From Methylophilus sp. Leaf416 (GTDB taxonomy: Bacteria > Pseudomonadota > Gammaproteobacteria > Burkholderiales > Methylophilaceae): DNA of 64,000 nt. Where the stretch lies: contig NZ_LMQS01000005.1 of assembly GCF_001424665.1 (NCBI RefSeq), positions 248,322 to 312,321 of the forward strand. Reading direction: 5' to 3'. A program made the position numbers and the translations under genes. The notes below the pieces were generated by a model that was not told where the DNA came from, did not search any database, and saw nothing but the letters and a program-made list of their open reading frames with translations. How positions within the stretch are numbered: position 1 is the first letter of the stretch; the number at the start of each line of letters is the position of its first letter. Below, one piece after another: positions 9,386 through 18,934 of this stretch.

Positions 9386-10801
9386 GTGTCCAAATCCAGC
9401 TTCAATAAATCAAATTTTATATTGGTCTCCCTGGCAATAGTGTCAGCACTTTTTTTTGGCCTGGTAACGTTGTTTTTAACTCAAGCTTTTGGTCATAGAT
9501 ATCTATATTTTTTAGGCTTACCTGCTGCAATGCTCATTGGGCTATTATTCATTTTTAACAGGTATATATTCTTTTTCTTGGTCGTCCTAAGTAGATCCTC
9601 TTTAGATGTTGCATTTAATGCAATAAAGGTTGGAAGTTTCGGCCTCGGTGCTGTATTAAATGCGTTAGTAATTTTGATCGCTTTGCTAACGCTGATTGAA
9701 AAGCCAGTAAAGATTACTGTAAATTTGAACTCAATAAAGTGGGCTTGGCTAGTTTTTCTCGGACTATCGTGCTTATCACTTGCATATGCTCCAAGTTTTG
9801 TTGCGAGCCTTAAAATATTTTTGATTTATGTGTCTTATGCAGCAATGTTTGTATTGGGCCTGACCTTAGTGAAGTCCGAAGAGGATTTCGGTAAGTGGAT
9901 AAAAGCTATCATTCTGTCATCTATTATTCCTGTTGTTTATGGAATATTTTCATTGTTTTTAGGCGGGAAAGGAGTGCGCTTTAGTATTCAAGAAGGATTG
10001 AGATTACAAAGCACTTTTCCGCATCCTAATACATTGGCACCTTATCTAGTTTTAGTAATCACAATTTGTTTTTATTCATATAAAACAAAAAACAAATTTA
10101 TTTCCTCAGGATTTCTAAAAATTTTCCCCATTTATATGGCTATACTTTTAGGCCTTGTTCTGATGACAAAAACTAGATCGGCTTGGGCTGCCTGCTACCT
10201 ATTTTTTGGGCTTTACGCATTATTATATGAACGAAAACTATTGATTTTGATGATACTAGCTCCTTTCTTTGCATTGCTGATACCAGATGTGCAAGATCGT
10301 GTAATGGATCTTGCGCGAGATAATGATTTTGGAGCTAATGGCTATGGACGTTTAAATTCATACGCTTGGCGTAAGCAAATTTGGGCGAATGCGATTACTT
10401 GGATGTCTGAAACCAGATATCTGTTTGGTTATGGAGTCTCTAGTTTTATTCACTATTCCACAGAGTTCGGGATGGCTAATGCCTTTGAGAGACAGAAATT
10501 TGAAATCAATGCACACAACGTTTATGTTCAAATGTTTTTCGAATTAGGGTTGTTTGGAGTTATATCTTTTATTTATCTAATTTTTGCACACCTTCGTACG
10601 TTGGCAAGTTTGTACAGCCATAATAAACTGTTGATTTTTACGGTCATCGTATTACTTGTTGAATTTTTATTTGAATCTTATTCAGATAACATGATGGATT
10701 ATCTGATTTTTAACTGGTATTTATGGTTCGTTGTAGGTTTGACATTGAGCTATGTGAGTCGACTAGTGCCAACTTCATCACAAGTAATCCAAAAACGCTG
10801 A
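9386..10801 (+). CDS. O-antigen ligase/polymerase-like membrane protein (Wzy candidate)
   Basis: 471 aa, 11-12 membrane helices, starting at GTG. The large loop between helices has the Wzy_C (O-antigen ligase) pattern: TFPHPNTLAPYL (~208), LVLMTKTRSAWAACY (~257), then a hydrophilic region with GYGRLNSYAWRKQIWANAI and NAHNVYVQMFFELGLFG (~374). It is the only polymerase-like gene in the locus, so the inferred role is polymerising flipped repeat units in the periplasm. It could instead be a ligase. It sits between two glycosyltransferases. Confidence 0.85.
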   Translation: MSKSSFNKSNFILVSLAIVSALFFGLVTLFLTQAFGHRYLYFLGLPAAMLIGLLFIFNRYIFFFLVVLSRSSLDVAFNAIKVGSFGLGAVLNALVILIALLTLIEKPVKITVNLNSIKWAWLVFLGLSCLSLAYAPSFVASLKIFLIYVSYAAMFVLGLTLVKSEEDFGKWIKAIILSSIIPVVYGIFSLFLGGKGVRFSIQEGLRLQSTFPHPNTLAPYLVLVITICFYSYKTKNKFISSGFLKIFPIYMAILLGLVLMTKTRSAWAACYLFFGLYALLYERKLLILMILAPFFALLIPDVQDRVMDLARDNDFGANGYGRLNSYAWRKQIWANAITWMSETRYLFGYGVSSFIHYSTEFGMANAFERQKFEINAHNVYVQMFFELGLFGVISFIYLIFAHLRTLASLYSHNKLLIFTVIVLLVEFLFESYSDNMMDYLIFNWYLWFVVGLTLSYVSRLVPTSSQVIQKR

Positions 10802-10839
10802 AATCACATTTTTGGTTTAAAAATAATTAATGGACTAGC

Positions 10840-12060
10840 ATGCGTATTTCTTATTTCACCAGCAGTTATCCCCGAGCCACAGATACGTTCATTCAACGAG
10901 AAGTAGTAGGTCTTAGAGAAGCAGGACACGAAGTATTCACCAGTGCGTTGCGCAGGCCTGAAGGTGCGAATAATGTCAGTGAACTGATTCGTAGCGAGCG
11001 AGAAAATACGGCTTATTTTTTGCCAGCGAATGTTTTAGCATTAATCACTTTGAATTTAACCACTTTATTTAAAACACCTGCCATTTACTTCAAAACGTTA
11101 TGCCTGGCTTTCAGAACAAGGAAACCCGGCATCAAGGGGTCGTTGTATCAGCTTTTTTATTTACAAGAAGCCTTATTACTTTCCAACTATCTGCTCCAGA
11201 ATAAAATCCAGCACATACATAACCATTTCGGTGACAGTAGTGGCACTGTGACTATGTTGGCAAGCCAGCTAAGTGGAGTCGGGTACAGCATCACTTTTCA
11301 TGGTCCGCATATTTTCTTTGAACCTACGTTATTGGCGTTGCGTGAAAAAGTCAGATTCGCAAAGTTTATCGTCTGCATCAGTAATTATTGCCGAAGCCAG
11401 ATGATGCTTTTTTCCGATGCTGAAGACTGGCACAAGTTACATATCGTTCACTGTGGTGTTGATGTTGCTGCTTACTCCACTGGCGAACCCCTAGCGAAAA
11501 TACTGGTAAACGATGCGTTTAAATTGCTTTATGTAGGGAGGCTTGCTGCTGAAAAAGGTGTTCCAGTCTTATTAAACAGTTTAATCGCACTGAAAAACGA
11601 AGGACACAACTTTCATCTGACATTGCTAGGGGACGGTCCAGAGCGCGCTGATCTTGAACTTAAGGTGAAGCAGCATGGACTGCAGGAGCATGTGTATTTT
11701 GGAGGGTTTGCCAGTCAGGAAACAGTGAGGAAAACACTACAAAACAGTGATGTGTTTATTCTGCCCAGCTTCGCTGAAGGCGTCCCGGTTTCCCTGATGG
11801 AAGCGATGGCATGTGGCGTTCCTGTGATTGGAACCAACGTAGGCGGGGTCACCGAATTGATACAACATGGCATATCAGGGCTGGTGGTTTCTCCCTCGGA
11901 TGAAGTCTCACTGAAACAAGCGATCGTGAGTTATATGGAAAATGAGCAGTTACGTGAAAATGTGAAACGTGAAGCAAGGCAAACGATTGAGGCGCAATTC
12001 AATTTAAACCTTGAAATAGCGAAATTAGGAAAATTGATCGAGAAATATCAGGAAAGCTAA
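10840..12060 (+). CDS. Glycosyltransferase family 4 (GT-B)
   Basis: 406 aa. The N-terminal domain begins ISYFTSSYPRATDTFIQREV and carries HIHNHFGDSSG (~126) and ITFHGPHIFFEP. The C-terminal Glycos_transf_1 domain shows LLYVGRLAAEKGVPVLL (~230) and the E-x7-E signature in FAEGVPVSLMEAMACGVPVI (~319-338). It is a retaining cytoplasmic glycosyltransferase for repeat-unit assembly, sugar unknown. The stop codon abuts the ATG of the next gene without a spacer, indicating a translationally coupled operon. Confidence 0.9.
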   Translation: MRISYFTSSYPRATDTFIQREVVGLREAGHEVFTSALRRPEGANNVSELIRSERENTAYFLPANVLALITLNLTTLFKTPAIYFKTLCLAFRTRKPGIKGSLYQLFYLQEALLLSNYLLQNKIQHIHNHFGDSSGTVTMLASQLSGVGYSITFHGPHIFFEPTLLALREKVRFAKFIVCISNYCRSQMMLFSDAEDWHKLHIVHCGVDVAAYSTGEPLAKILVNDAFKLLYVGRLAAEKGVPVLLNSLIALKNEGHNFHLTLLGDGPERADLELKVKQHGLQEHVYFGGFASQETVRKTLQNSDVFILPSFAEGVPVSLMEAMACGVPVIGTNVGGVTELIQHGISGLVVSPSDEVSLKQAIVSYMENEQLRENVKREARQTIEAQFNLNLEIAKLGKLIEKYQES

Positions 12061-13716
12061 ATGATTGGTTACCTTAAAGATGCGGATACACTGGCTCTTG
12101 AAAGCTTCCCTATTTGCATCATAGGCGCCGGTGCAGCTGGAATCAGTCTAGCCGTTAAGCTTTCCCGGCTAGGGCAGCGTGTCTTGTTGATCGAAGGCGG
12201 GGGGTGGAACGAGACTCCCGATATTCTGGATGCCTATGTCGGAAAGGCCACATCTCCACACCCGCAAACGACAGAGTTCAGGTATCAGCGTTTTGGCGGA
12301 ACGACCCATCTTTGGGGCGGACGTTGTGTACCTTTCGATAGCCATGACTTTGAAAAAAGAGACCATGTGCCGGAAAGCGGGTGGCCTTCAGGTGCTACGG
12401 AAATAGCGAGCTATTACCAAGAGGCACTGGATTTTTGTGATGCCGGCAATAATGACTTTGCGATTTCAGCATTTGGTCCTAAAACAAAACCTATTTTCAG
12501 CGAGATCACGCAGCTCACGCCTGAATTAAATGAATACATAGAGCGTTACAGCTTGCCAACTGATTTCGGCAAGAAATTCCGTCAGGAACTAACAGTTTCC
12601 AGAAATGTTCAGGTCTTGCTGCAGACACGCTGTACCAGCCTCAACTGCCTGCCGGAAGAGCCGCATAAGATAGCATCTATTACTCTGCATGATGGAAACC
12701 AGCCTGTTACATTAAAAATAAATCAAGTCGTGCTCGCGGGAGGATGTATAGATGTCACCCGCCTGATGCTTGTGAGCCGTAAGAACAATCCAGTCTGGAG
12801 TTTCATGGATAGTAGCCTGGGTAAATATTATGCATGCCATTATGATTTGATTTTTGGCGCTTTACGTTTTACTGGGGAGAAACCGGTTTTCGATTTCCAG
12901 AAAACGTTAGAAGGTGTCTATGCAAGACGCAAGCTACAATTTTCCCCCCAGTTTCAGGCACAGCATGGTTTGTTGAATGCAGCTTTCCGCTTGCATTTCC
13001 CTGCCTATGCGGACCCATCCCACGGCAGTGGTGTGCTTTCCACAATTTTCCTCGCTAAATCCATACTCAAACCTGAGTACCAGACAATTTTGAACCATGG
13101 CACGAATCAAGCTGACCAAAATCGTCAGCTTTTAAAGCATATAAGAAATGTTTTTCTGGATATTGGATCGGTAGCAGCCTTCACATATCAATGGTTATTC
13201 AAAATAAAACTCGCTAAAAGAAAGGTACCATATACTCTAATTGCTAACAAGAATGGAACGTATCCCCTTGAATTTAATAGTGAACAAGTGCAAGACATCA
13301 ACAACCGCATAGAACTGATGAATGAAGTAGACAGGTTCGGAATGCCCAGAGTGAGTATTCATTGGAAACTCACTGGCCTGGATATTGCTTCTGGAATTAA
13401 GTACTTCAATCTGCTCAAGGAATTATTTGAAAAAACCAAGTCTTGTCGACTTGAATTTGATCAACATGAGTTAGAAAAAAGTATGAAAAATGCTTTACCA
13501 GTAGGCGGCCATCACATGGGAACAACGAGGATGGGAAACAATCCAAGTGAAAGTGTGGTTGATGCGAATTGCAGAGTTCATGGTTTAACGAACTTACATA
13601 TCGCTAGCTCCTCAGTCTTTACCACTAACAGTCATGCAAATCCTACCCTCACTATTGTTGCGTTGGCTTTGCGGCTGGCAGATCATTTAAATCGAACTGT
13701 TGCTCTAAAGGAGTAA
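12061..13716 (+). CDS. GMC-family FAD oxidoreductase
   Basis: 551 aa. FAD-binding N-terminus ICIIGAGAAGISLAVKLS (~19-36). A conserved RFGGTTHLWGGRCVPFD (~80) is the GMC-type flavin loop. The C-terminal GMC domain has GGHHMGTTRMG (~481) and the closing NPTLTIVALALRLADHL. The histidine of GHHMGT is the likely catalytic base. GMC enzymes oxidise alcohols or sugars. Placement between a glycosyltransferase and a secreted protein with zero-length spacers on both sides ties it to polysaccharide synthesis or modification. There is no signal peptide, so it is cytoplasmic. A paralogue with the same motifs lies at 19914-21593. The substrate is unknown. Confidence 0.88.
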   Translation: MIGYLKDADTLALESFPICIIGAGAAGISLAVKLSRLGQRVLLIEGGGWNETPDILDAYVGKATSPHPQTTEFRYQRFGGTTHLWGGRCVPFDSHDFEKRDHVPESGWPSGATEIASYYQEALDFCDAGNNDFAISAFGPKTKPIFSEITQLTPELNEYIERYSLPTDFGKKFRQELTVSRNVQVLLQTRCTSLNCLPEEPHKIASITLHDGNQPVTLKINQVVLAGGCIDVTRLMLVSRKNNPVWSFMDSSLGKYYACHYDLIFGALRFTGEKPVFDFQKTLEGVYARRKLQFSPQFQAQHGLLNAAFRLHFPAYADPSHGSGVLSTIFLAKSILKPEYQTILNHGTNQADQNRQLLKHIRNVFLDIGSVAAFTYQWLFKIKLAKRKVPYTLIANKNGTYPLEFNSEQVQDINNRIELMNEVDRFGMPRVSIHWKLTGLDIASGIKYFNLLKELFEKTKSCRLEFDQHELEKSMKNALPVGGHHMGTTRMGNNPSESVVDANCRVHGLTNLHIASSSVFTTNSHANPTLTIVALALRLADHLNRTVALKE

Positions 13717-15183
13717 ATGATGACGGGATTAACAAAAGGGCGCTTGATGATACCAGCGTCCTTATTTTCTATTTCTCTATGTATATCAATGGCGGCGTGT
13801 GCTGCAGATCCGAACGTAAGAACTGCCCCAGCTAAGAATCTTAGTCAGACAAGTCAGACAGACCCAAATCGATACACAAAGCCATTTGAAGAAAACTCAT
13901 TATGGAAAAGTCGCCCAGTATCTCCTACTTTTTCCAATTTTGTTATTCCAACATCAGCATATGCTCCAAGCATCCATCAGGGCCAATTCTCTACCGGATG
14001 TTTTTTTGCAGACCAAAATAATCCTCCATTAATTGTAAAGCCGAATCCTGGTCAAAAAGGTGTATATGACGCTGATGCAGAAGCTTTTCTGCCACAAGTT
14101 GAAATACCTCATTGGCCTGCAGACTTAAAACCAGCCTCTGGTGGAGATGGTCATGCAGATATCTTTGACATGGATAATGGAGTAATCCATTCTTTTTGGA
14201 AGCTTAAGAACACCAATGGTCAATGGACAGCCAATCTTTACGCATGGTCTCCCATGAATGGAAGTGGATGGCCTGATCCTGCTCATTACTATCATGGAGC
14301 CAGAGCTGTCGGCCTTCCTGCGTGCGCTGGTATCATTCGCAAAAGCGAATTTCAAAGCAGCGATACAATATATCCACACGCGCTAGCAATGTCCCTCACC
14401 AAAAATGGTATGGCGCCAGATTATGTTTACCCAGCCACATCAGCAGACAGCTTTAGTAAATTTAACAGAGGTCAAATTCCGGAAGGTTCTTTGCTTATGC
14501 TTCCACCTGACTTTGATCTATCAAGATTGAAAACACCAGAGTTAATAAAGATTGCAAACACTCTGAAGGTTTATGGAGCATATATCGTAGATTGGAATGA
14601 AGGTACTCCTTTCGTTATTTACGCCGAAATTGGTTCAGGTCTTGACTTAAACAAGAATGGCTATGATAAGAAAGCGATTGAAGAACTGCATCTGATCAGA
14701 CAGTCATTACGCATGGTAACCTCAGTTAAATCTTGGGTGAATGAACAAAATCAGCCATTTATGCCAGAAAAGAACTTGAATATTTTGTCTATGCGAGGCC
14801 CTTGGTGTGTATATAAAGGTTCAGCTTGCGTTAATGACCCATCTGGCAAATTCAATACATGGAAGCAGGCATTTGTTTTTGGCAAGACAACTGCGGTAGT
14901 TTCACAGACGAATCAATCAGGTAGAAATATTAGTCAAGTAGCCTGGGCTAAACCTAAGGCCGGTGAAAAATTCAAGCTCACAGCAAAAACTACAGGCGGT
15001 GGAAAACTACGTGTAGTCATACGTGATGCAAAATGGAATACCAAACTTGACACTTATCAGCTTGTAAATGATCAGTCTATAACTTTCCAATGGCCTCAAG
15101 GCGAAGTGAAAACATTTCTTTACGCTGCTAGCGGTATTGGAGACAGTTCAAGTGTAAGTGGTACTTTAGTACGTGTTAAGTAA
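13717..15183 (+). CDS. Secreted protein of unknown function in exopolysaccharide operon
   Basis: 488 aa. A signal peptide ends near SMAACAADP, and Cys ~28 may be a lipobox cysteine, though the -3 residue (Met) is not ideal. The mature protein is soluble, rich in aromatic residues, with HADIFDMDNGVIHSFWK (~147-163), YYHGARAVGLPACAGIIRKS (~192-211) and YGAYIVDWNEGTPFVIY (~287). A beta-rich C-terminal region (~370-488) ends VSGTLVRVK like a sandwich domain. I recognise similar blocks in uncharacterised secreted proteins but cannot name a family. It starts at the base after the GMC stop. A polysaccharide-modifying or binding enzyme is possible; this is inference from context. Confidence 0.75.
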   Translation: MMTGLTKGRLMIPASLFSISLCISMAACAADPNVRTAPAKNLSQTSQTDPNRYTKPFEENSLWKSRPVSPTFSNFVIPTSAYAPSIHQGQFSTGCFFADQNNPPLIVKPNPGQKGVYDADAEAFLPQVEIPHWPADLKPASGGDGHADIFDMDNGVIHSFWKLKNTNGQWTANLYAWSPMNGSGWPDPAHYYHGARAVGLPACAGIIRKSEFQSSDTIYPHALAMSLTKNGMAPDYVYPATSADSFSKFNRGQIPEGSLLMLPPDFDLSRLKTPELIKIANTLKVYGAYIVDWNEGTPFVIYAEIGSGLDLNKNGYDKKAIEELHLIRQSLRMVTSVKSWVNEQNQPFMPEKNLNILSMRGPWCVYKGSACVNDPSGKFNTWKQAFVFGKTTAVVSQTNQSGRNISQVAWAKPKAGEKFKLTAKTTGGGKLRVVIRDAKWNTKLDTYQLVNDQSITFQWPQGEVKTFLYAASGIGDSSSVSGTLVRVK

Positions 15184-15224
15184 TTGATGTTAAACTACAC
15201 TCAAATTTAATTGAAGTTGAGTGT

Positions 15225-16409
15225 ATGTTGATTGTTTTTGAAGTGATTTATTATGTATTGCTGGTTTTTTTGGCAATCCCGGTATTAACTTTTTGTATCC
15301 AGATTCTTGTTGCAGTATTACCTGGATATCGTAATCAAAAAATCAATCTACAAACAGCATCGGTCGCATTGCTGATTCCGGCCCATAATGAAGCTGCCGG
15401 AATCAGTGATACGTTAAACTCTATTAAAAAAGCGGCAACTCCAAATACCAGAATTGTTGTCATTGCGGACAATTGTACTGACAATACTGCTGAAATAGCC
15501 CGTAGCCACGGTGCAGAGGTAACAGCGCGATCGCATGAAACTTTACGTGGCAAAGGCTATGCTTTAGATTTCGGCATTAAATATTTATCTGATAACCCAC
15601 CAGAAATCGTGATTGTTTTCGATGCGGATTGTTTGGTTCATCAAGATACGATTAATGCATTAGTCCAGTCAGTAATTAAAGACGGGCGTGCAGTTCAAGG
15701 ATTGTATTTGATACAATCCAAGCCTACTTCTCCGGTAAAAACAAAACTCTCAGAATTTGCCTATGTTGTTAAAAGCTGGACACGCCCCTTAGGTTTTTAC
15801 CGTTTAGGTCTGCCTATGCAACTCATGGGATCTGGCATGGCTTTTCCTTGGAGTCAGATTGCGCAAGCAGACTTTTCACATGGAAGTATTGTAGAAGATA
15901 TGAAGCTTGGGATTGATTTGGCAGGGCAAAAAATGGCTCCTAAATTTTGTCCAGAAGCATTCGTCTCCAGCATTTTCCCTGAACATCAGGAAGGTGAGAA
16001 AACGCAACGAAAGCGGTGGGAGCATGGTCATTTGGGAATGATCATTCAAGAAGGGCTCCCTTTATTGGGTAGGGGAATTAAATCATTTGATTTTGAAATG
16101 ATTGCAATGGCCTTGGACCTATGCGTGCCGCCTGTCGCACTTTTATTCTTGATAAGTGGATTGTTTAGTTTCCTGTCATTGATTGTATATGTCTCGGGAC
16201 ACTACACCTTCCCCTGGGTACTGGGTATCATGCAATTCTTATTACTATCTGTATTCGTTTTAATAGCATGGTTAAAGCATGGTACAAAAATTATTTCGCT
16301 TACTGCGTTGCTAGCTTTTGCCCCGGTTTACGCGTTTAGTAAAATCAAGATGTACATCAGCTTTTTTGGAAATAGACAAACTGAATGGGTTAAATCGCGC
16401 AAAGATTAA
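15225..16409 (+). CDS. Membrane glycosyltransferase family 2 (processive-synthase-like)
   Basis: 394 aa. One N-terminal helix (~3-27), a GT-A domain, then three C-terminal helices (~290-385). Motifs: ALLIPAHNEAAGISDTL (~48), IADNCTDNT (~86), the metal-binding FDADCLVH (~137-144) and TQRKRWEHGH (~262), the Q-x-x-RW motif of cellulose/hyaluronan-synthase-like enzymes. It is shorter than true processive synthases and lacks a PilZ domain, so it may add single residues to a lipid-linked intermediate. It lies 41 bp after the secreted protein and 18 bp before the acyltransferase. Confidence 0.88.
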   Translation: MLIVFEVIYYVLLVFLAIPVLTFCIQILVAVLPGYRNQKINLQTASVALLIPAHNEAAGISDTLNSIKKAATPNTRIVVIADNCTDNTAEIARSHGAEVTARSHETLRGKGYALDFGIKYLSDNPPEIVIVFDADCLVHQDTINALVQSVIKDGRAVQGLYLIQSKPTSPVKTKLSEFAYVVKSWTRPLGFYRLGLPMQLMGSGMAFPWSQIAQADFSHGSIVEDMKLGIDLAGQKMAPKFCPEAFVSSIFPEHQEGEKTQRKRWEHGHLGMIIQEGLPLLGRGIKSFDFEMIAMALDLCVPPVALLFLISGLFSFLSLIVYVSGHYTFPWVLGIMQFLLLSVFVLIAWLKHGTKIISLTALLAFAPVYAFSKIKMYISFFGNRQTEWVKSRKD

Positions 16410-16427
16410 GGGGCGAATTATCAACGT

Positions 16428-17597
16428 GTGTATAGAATGAATCAAACGATCAATAGTAGAAATAAAATAGATGAACTAGAAAGTATCCGAGGCCTCGCAG
16501 CATTAGTTGTTGTGCTTTACCACATTCCAGGCTGGCATCCATTTTTGCACCATATCTCTTTTATTAGGGGTGGTGGCCTGATGGTGGATTTGTTCTTTGT
16601 GTTATCTGGCTTTGTGATTTTTTCAGCGTATGGAAATCGGTTAAATTCTGGTGCTGCTTTTATTAAGTTTCAGTTTTTAAGGTTTGGTCGCTTATATCCA
16701 GTACATCTTGTTTTCTTATTGGTTTATCTCGCCATTGAAACTTTAAAGTATGTTCTTCAAACCCACTATGGTATTCAAAGCCACAGTAAAGCACCTTTCG
16801 TGCAAAATGATTTCGCAGCTTTTATACGTGAAGTATTATTAATTAAAGCCTTTTGGCCGAATGAGACGGCAATGGCGTTCAATAGCCCTGCATGGTCAAT
16901 CAGCGCGGAGTTCTATACTTATATTCTCTTCGGATTAATTGTCTTATATCTGAATAAATTCAAGCTTTTGATTTTTACTATTATTTCCATAGTTTGTATT
17001 GCTACCTTAATGCTATACAAACCAGAGGAATATAATTTTATGTTGCGCTGCCTATCTGGGTTTTTTATAGGCTGTATAACAGCGCATGTAGTTAAAACAA
17101 CTAATGAGCGGTCGGGTTCTAGTTATTATGGCTTAACGCTAAATGCATGGTTAATCCCCTTGTCAATTTTCCTAATAGTGTGGATTACCAGTCAGTCTAA
17201 AGGGTATTTTGGAGTTTCGCTTTTGATCTACCCGTTAACTGCATTGCTGATTGCATCCATTACACTCTCTAAGCAGAATATTTTCAAAAAGTTACTGGCA
17301 CACAAATCGTTGGTGTGGTTAGGCACAGTTTCTTATTCACTATATATGTCTCACGGAGCAGTTCTGTGGTGCTTCCAACAGTTTCTCAGAGTTGTATTTC
17401 ACCGTCCGGAACTCATGGTGAGGGATATCTCAACACCTCAATTCCATACTGCTGAAGCCGGATTCTTGATGTTAGCATTTATGGCTATATGCTTAGTAGT
17501 TTCGCAACTCACCTTTATGTACATTGAGAAGCCATTTAGAGAGAAGTCACGTGAATTTGTGAACGCTGGTAAAATTCAAACCATTAAATCGAAGTGA
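16428..17597 (+). CDS. Acyltransferase family 3 membrane protein
   Basis: 389 aa from GTG (an ATG three codons in, at 16437, is equally possible). About ten membrane helices. The N-terminus ELESIRGLAALVVVLYHIPG has the family histidine, LFFVLSGFVIF (~61) and FGRLYPVH (~87) are diagnostic, and SYSLYMSH (~304) marks a late helix. It transfers acyl groups, commonly acetyl, to sugars of surface polysaccharides. It ends the plus-strand run of the first half of the locus. A second family member lies on the opposite strand 235 bp away. Confidence 0.9.
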   Translation: MYRMNQTINSRNKIDELESIRGLAALVVVLYHIPGWHPFLHHISFIRGGGLMVDLFFVLSGFVIFSAYGNRLNSGAAFIKFQFLRFGRLYPVHLVFLLVYLAIETLKYVLQTHYGIQSHSKAPFVQNDFAAFIREVLLIKAFWPNETAMAFNSPAWSISAEFYTYILFGLIVLYLNKFKLLIFTIISIVCIATLMLYKPEEYNFMLRCLSGFFIGCITAHVVKTTNERSGSSYYGLTLNAWLIPLSIFLIVWITSQSKGYFGVSLLIYPLTALLIASITLSKQNIFKKLLAHKSLVWLGTVSYSLYMSHGAVLWCFQQFLRVVFHRPELMVRDISTPQFHTAEAGFLMLAFMAICLVVSQLTFMYIEKPFREKSREFVNAGKIQTIKSK

Positions 17598-17832
17598 TTT
17601 TTGAGACTAATAATCCAATCGAACTTTTTTTACTATCCAAAGCAGGTACTTTTACTGCTTCACGACTTTCTCTTTGCAGAAAATTGGTCTTAGCCTAATT
17701 CTTTTTAGCCCCAGGTTTAGTTCAACGCTGGCGCTGGACAGTAAAGGATGAAGAACTTGTGATGAGCATTAAAATGATTTAATAACGCGTCCTTGCAAGC
17801 CGAAAAGCATTTGATTTGTTTGATTACCTTAT
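17598..17832. other. Convergent intergenic region, no gene recognised
   Basis: 235 bp between two convergent acyltransferase genes. I see a weak 6-bp stem AAGCAG/CTGCTT at about 17639-17660 without a clean T tract, and no persuasive terminator. A short open stretch near 17705-17790 has no start or recognisable product. Confidence 0.4.
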
Positions 17833-18906
17833 CTAGTATTTTATTTTTTGGCTCATTCTGATAACAGGTTTTTCAATAATCACATACATCCAATATGCAA
17901 ATAGAAGGCAAGCTGCAAGACAGGTAATTAGAACGACAATATCTGCCAAAACTCCTGAAGAGAGAAACTTCCTGACCACTCTTGCTACTATGCCTAACAA
18001 AATATTATGGATAAGGTACAAACTGTATGAAATTAACCCAAGTAATTGTAAGTACCTAAAATTTAACCAACTATCCATCTTATTAAGTTGCAATGCAATA
18101 TGAATTGATAATGCTGTAATGCCCGCTGTAATAGCAAATGGATCAGATTTCAATATGCCAGCCAATAGTGTTAGTACATAGAAAGCTATGGCATATGTTT
18201 GAAATGCGTGGTGTGTTCTTGTAATCGCCCACCCGGCTAATGCTCCTGCACAGAATGCGTACCAATAACGAAGAAACAATTTATGGCTATTCACGAATGC
18301 ATCCAATGCTCCTGCATATTGATGAAAAATAAACCATAGCAGCCCTAGCAAAGTAAATCCTACTATTACTAAATAGTGCCCTAAAGACTTTTGATTGAAG
18401 TTTGAGGCTAAGAAAAGAATTAGACTGAATACTAAATAGAACTGTATTTCATAGCACAGAGTCCAGAAAACGATATTGATTTCTTTGTAACCTAAAAACT
18501 CTTGCAAATAAAAAAAATGAGAAATAATATTTGCAAAATTTGGAAATTCAATCGAATTGTCCACGAAACGCAATTTTACATATATAGCGATTAATGAAAG
18601 AAGGATGCTGAAATAGTAGGGTGGAGATAACCTGACTAGCCTTCTGAGCATGAATTTTGAAGACTGGGATAAACCCATAGTTTTAGAATTGGTTGTCACA
18701 GCCATCACAAAACCACTCAATACAAAAAAAACAGGCACACCAAGATTACCGTACTCAAAAAGAATCGCTGTTAACGAATGGCCTATAAAGTTGCTTAGTT
18801 GAGTAACATGATCTCCATGCAGAAGATGATATAAAACCACCCATAAAGCTGCCAAACCCCTCAAGCCATCAGCAAAGGCATATCGATTTTTTGTATCTAG
18901 TTTCAT
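17833..18906 (-). CDS. Acyltransferase family 3 membrane protein
   Basis: 357 aa, about ten membrane helices. Opens with NRYAFADGLRGLAALWVVLYHLLHG (key Arg-Gly and His), then LGVPVFFVLSGFVMAV (~54-69), RRLVRLSPPYYFSI (~88) and ISYSLYLIHNILLG (~290). An O-acyltransferase for glycans or lipids. It is the last gene of a three-gene minus-strand block with the epimerase and GMC oxidoreductase. It is not a simple copy of the acyltransferase at 16428, since the sequences differ throughout apart from family motifs. Confidence 0.9.
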   Translation of the reverse strand: MKLDTKNRYAFADGLRGLAALWVVLYHLLHGDHVTQLSNFIGHSLTAILFEYGNLGVPVFFVLSGFVMAVTTNSKTMGLSQSSKFMLRRLVRLSPPYYFSILLSLIAIYVKLRFVDNSIEFPNFANIISHFFYLQEFLGYKEINIVFWTLCYEIQFYLVFSLILFLASNFNQKSLGHYLVIVGFTLLGLLWFIFHQYAGALDAFVNSHKLFLRYWYAFCAGALAGWAITRTHHAFQTYAIAFYVLTLLAGILKSDPFAITAGITALSIHIALQLNKMDSWLNFRYLQLLGLISYSLYLIHNILLGIVARVVRKFLSSGVLADIVVLITCLAACLLFAYWMYVIIEKPVIRMSQKIKY

Positions 18907-18934
18907 GAAAGTTCAGATTTTTTATATTGGGTTG

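Noticed and set aside
17598-17832. Gene remnant between two acyltransferases
   Set aside because: A short stretch near 17705-17790 reads as plausible peptide but has no start and no recognisable family.
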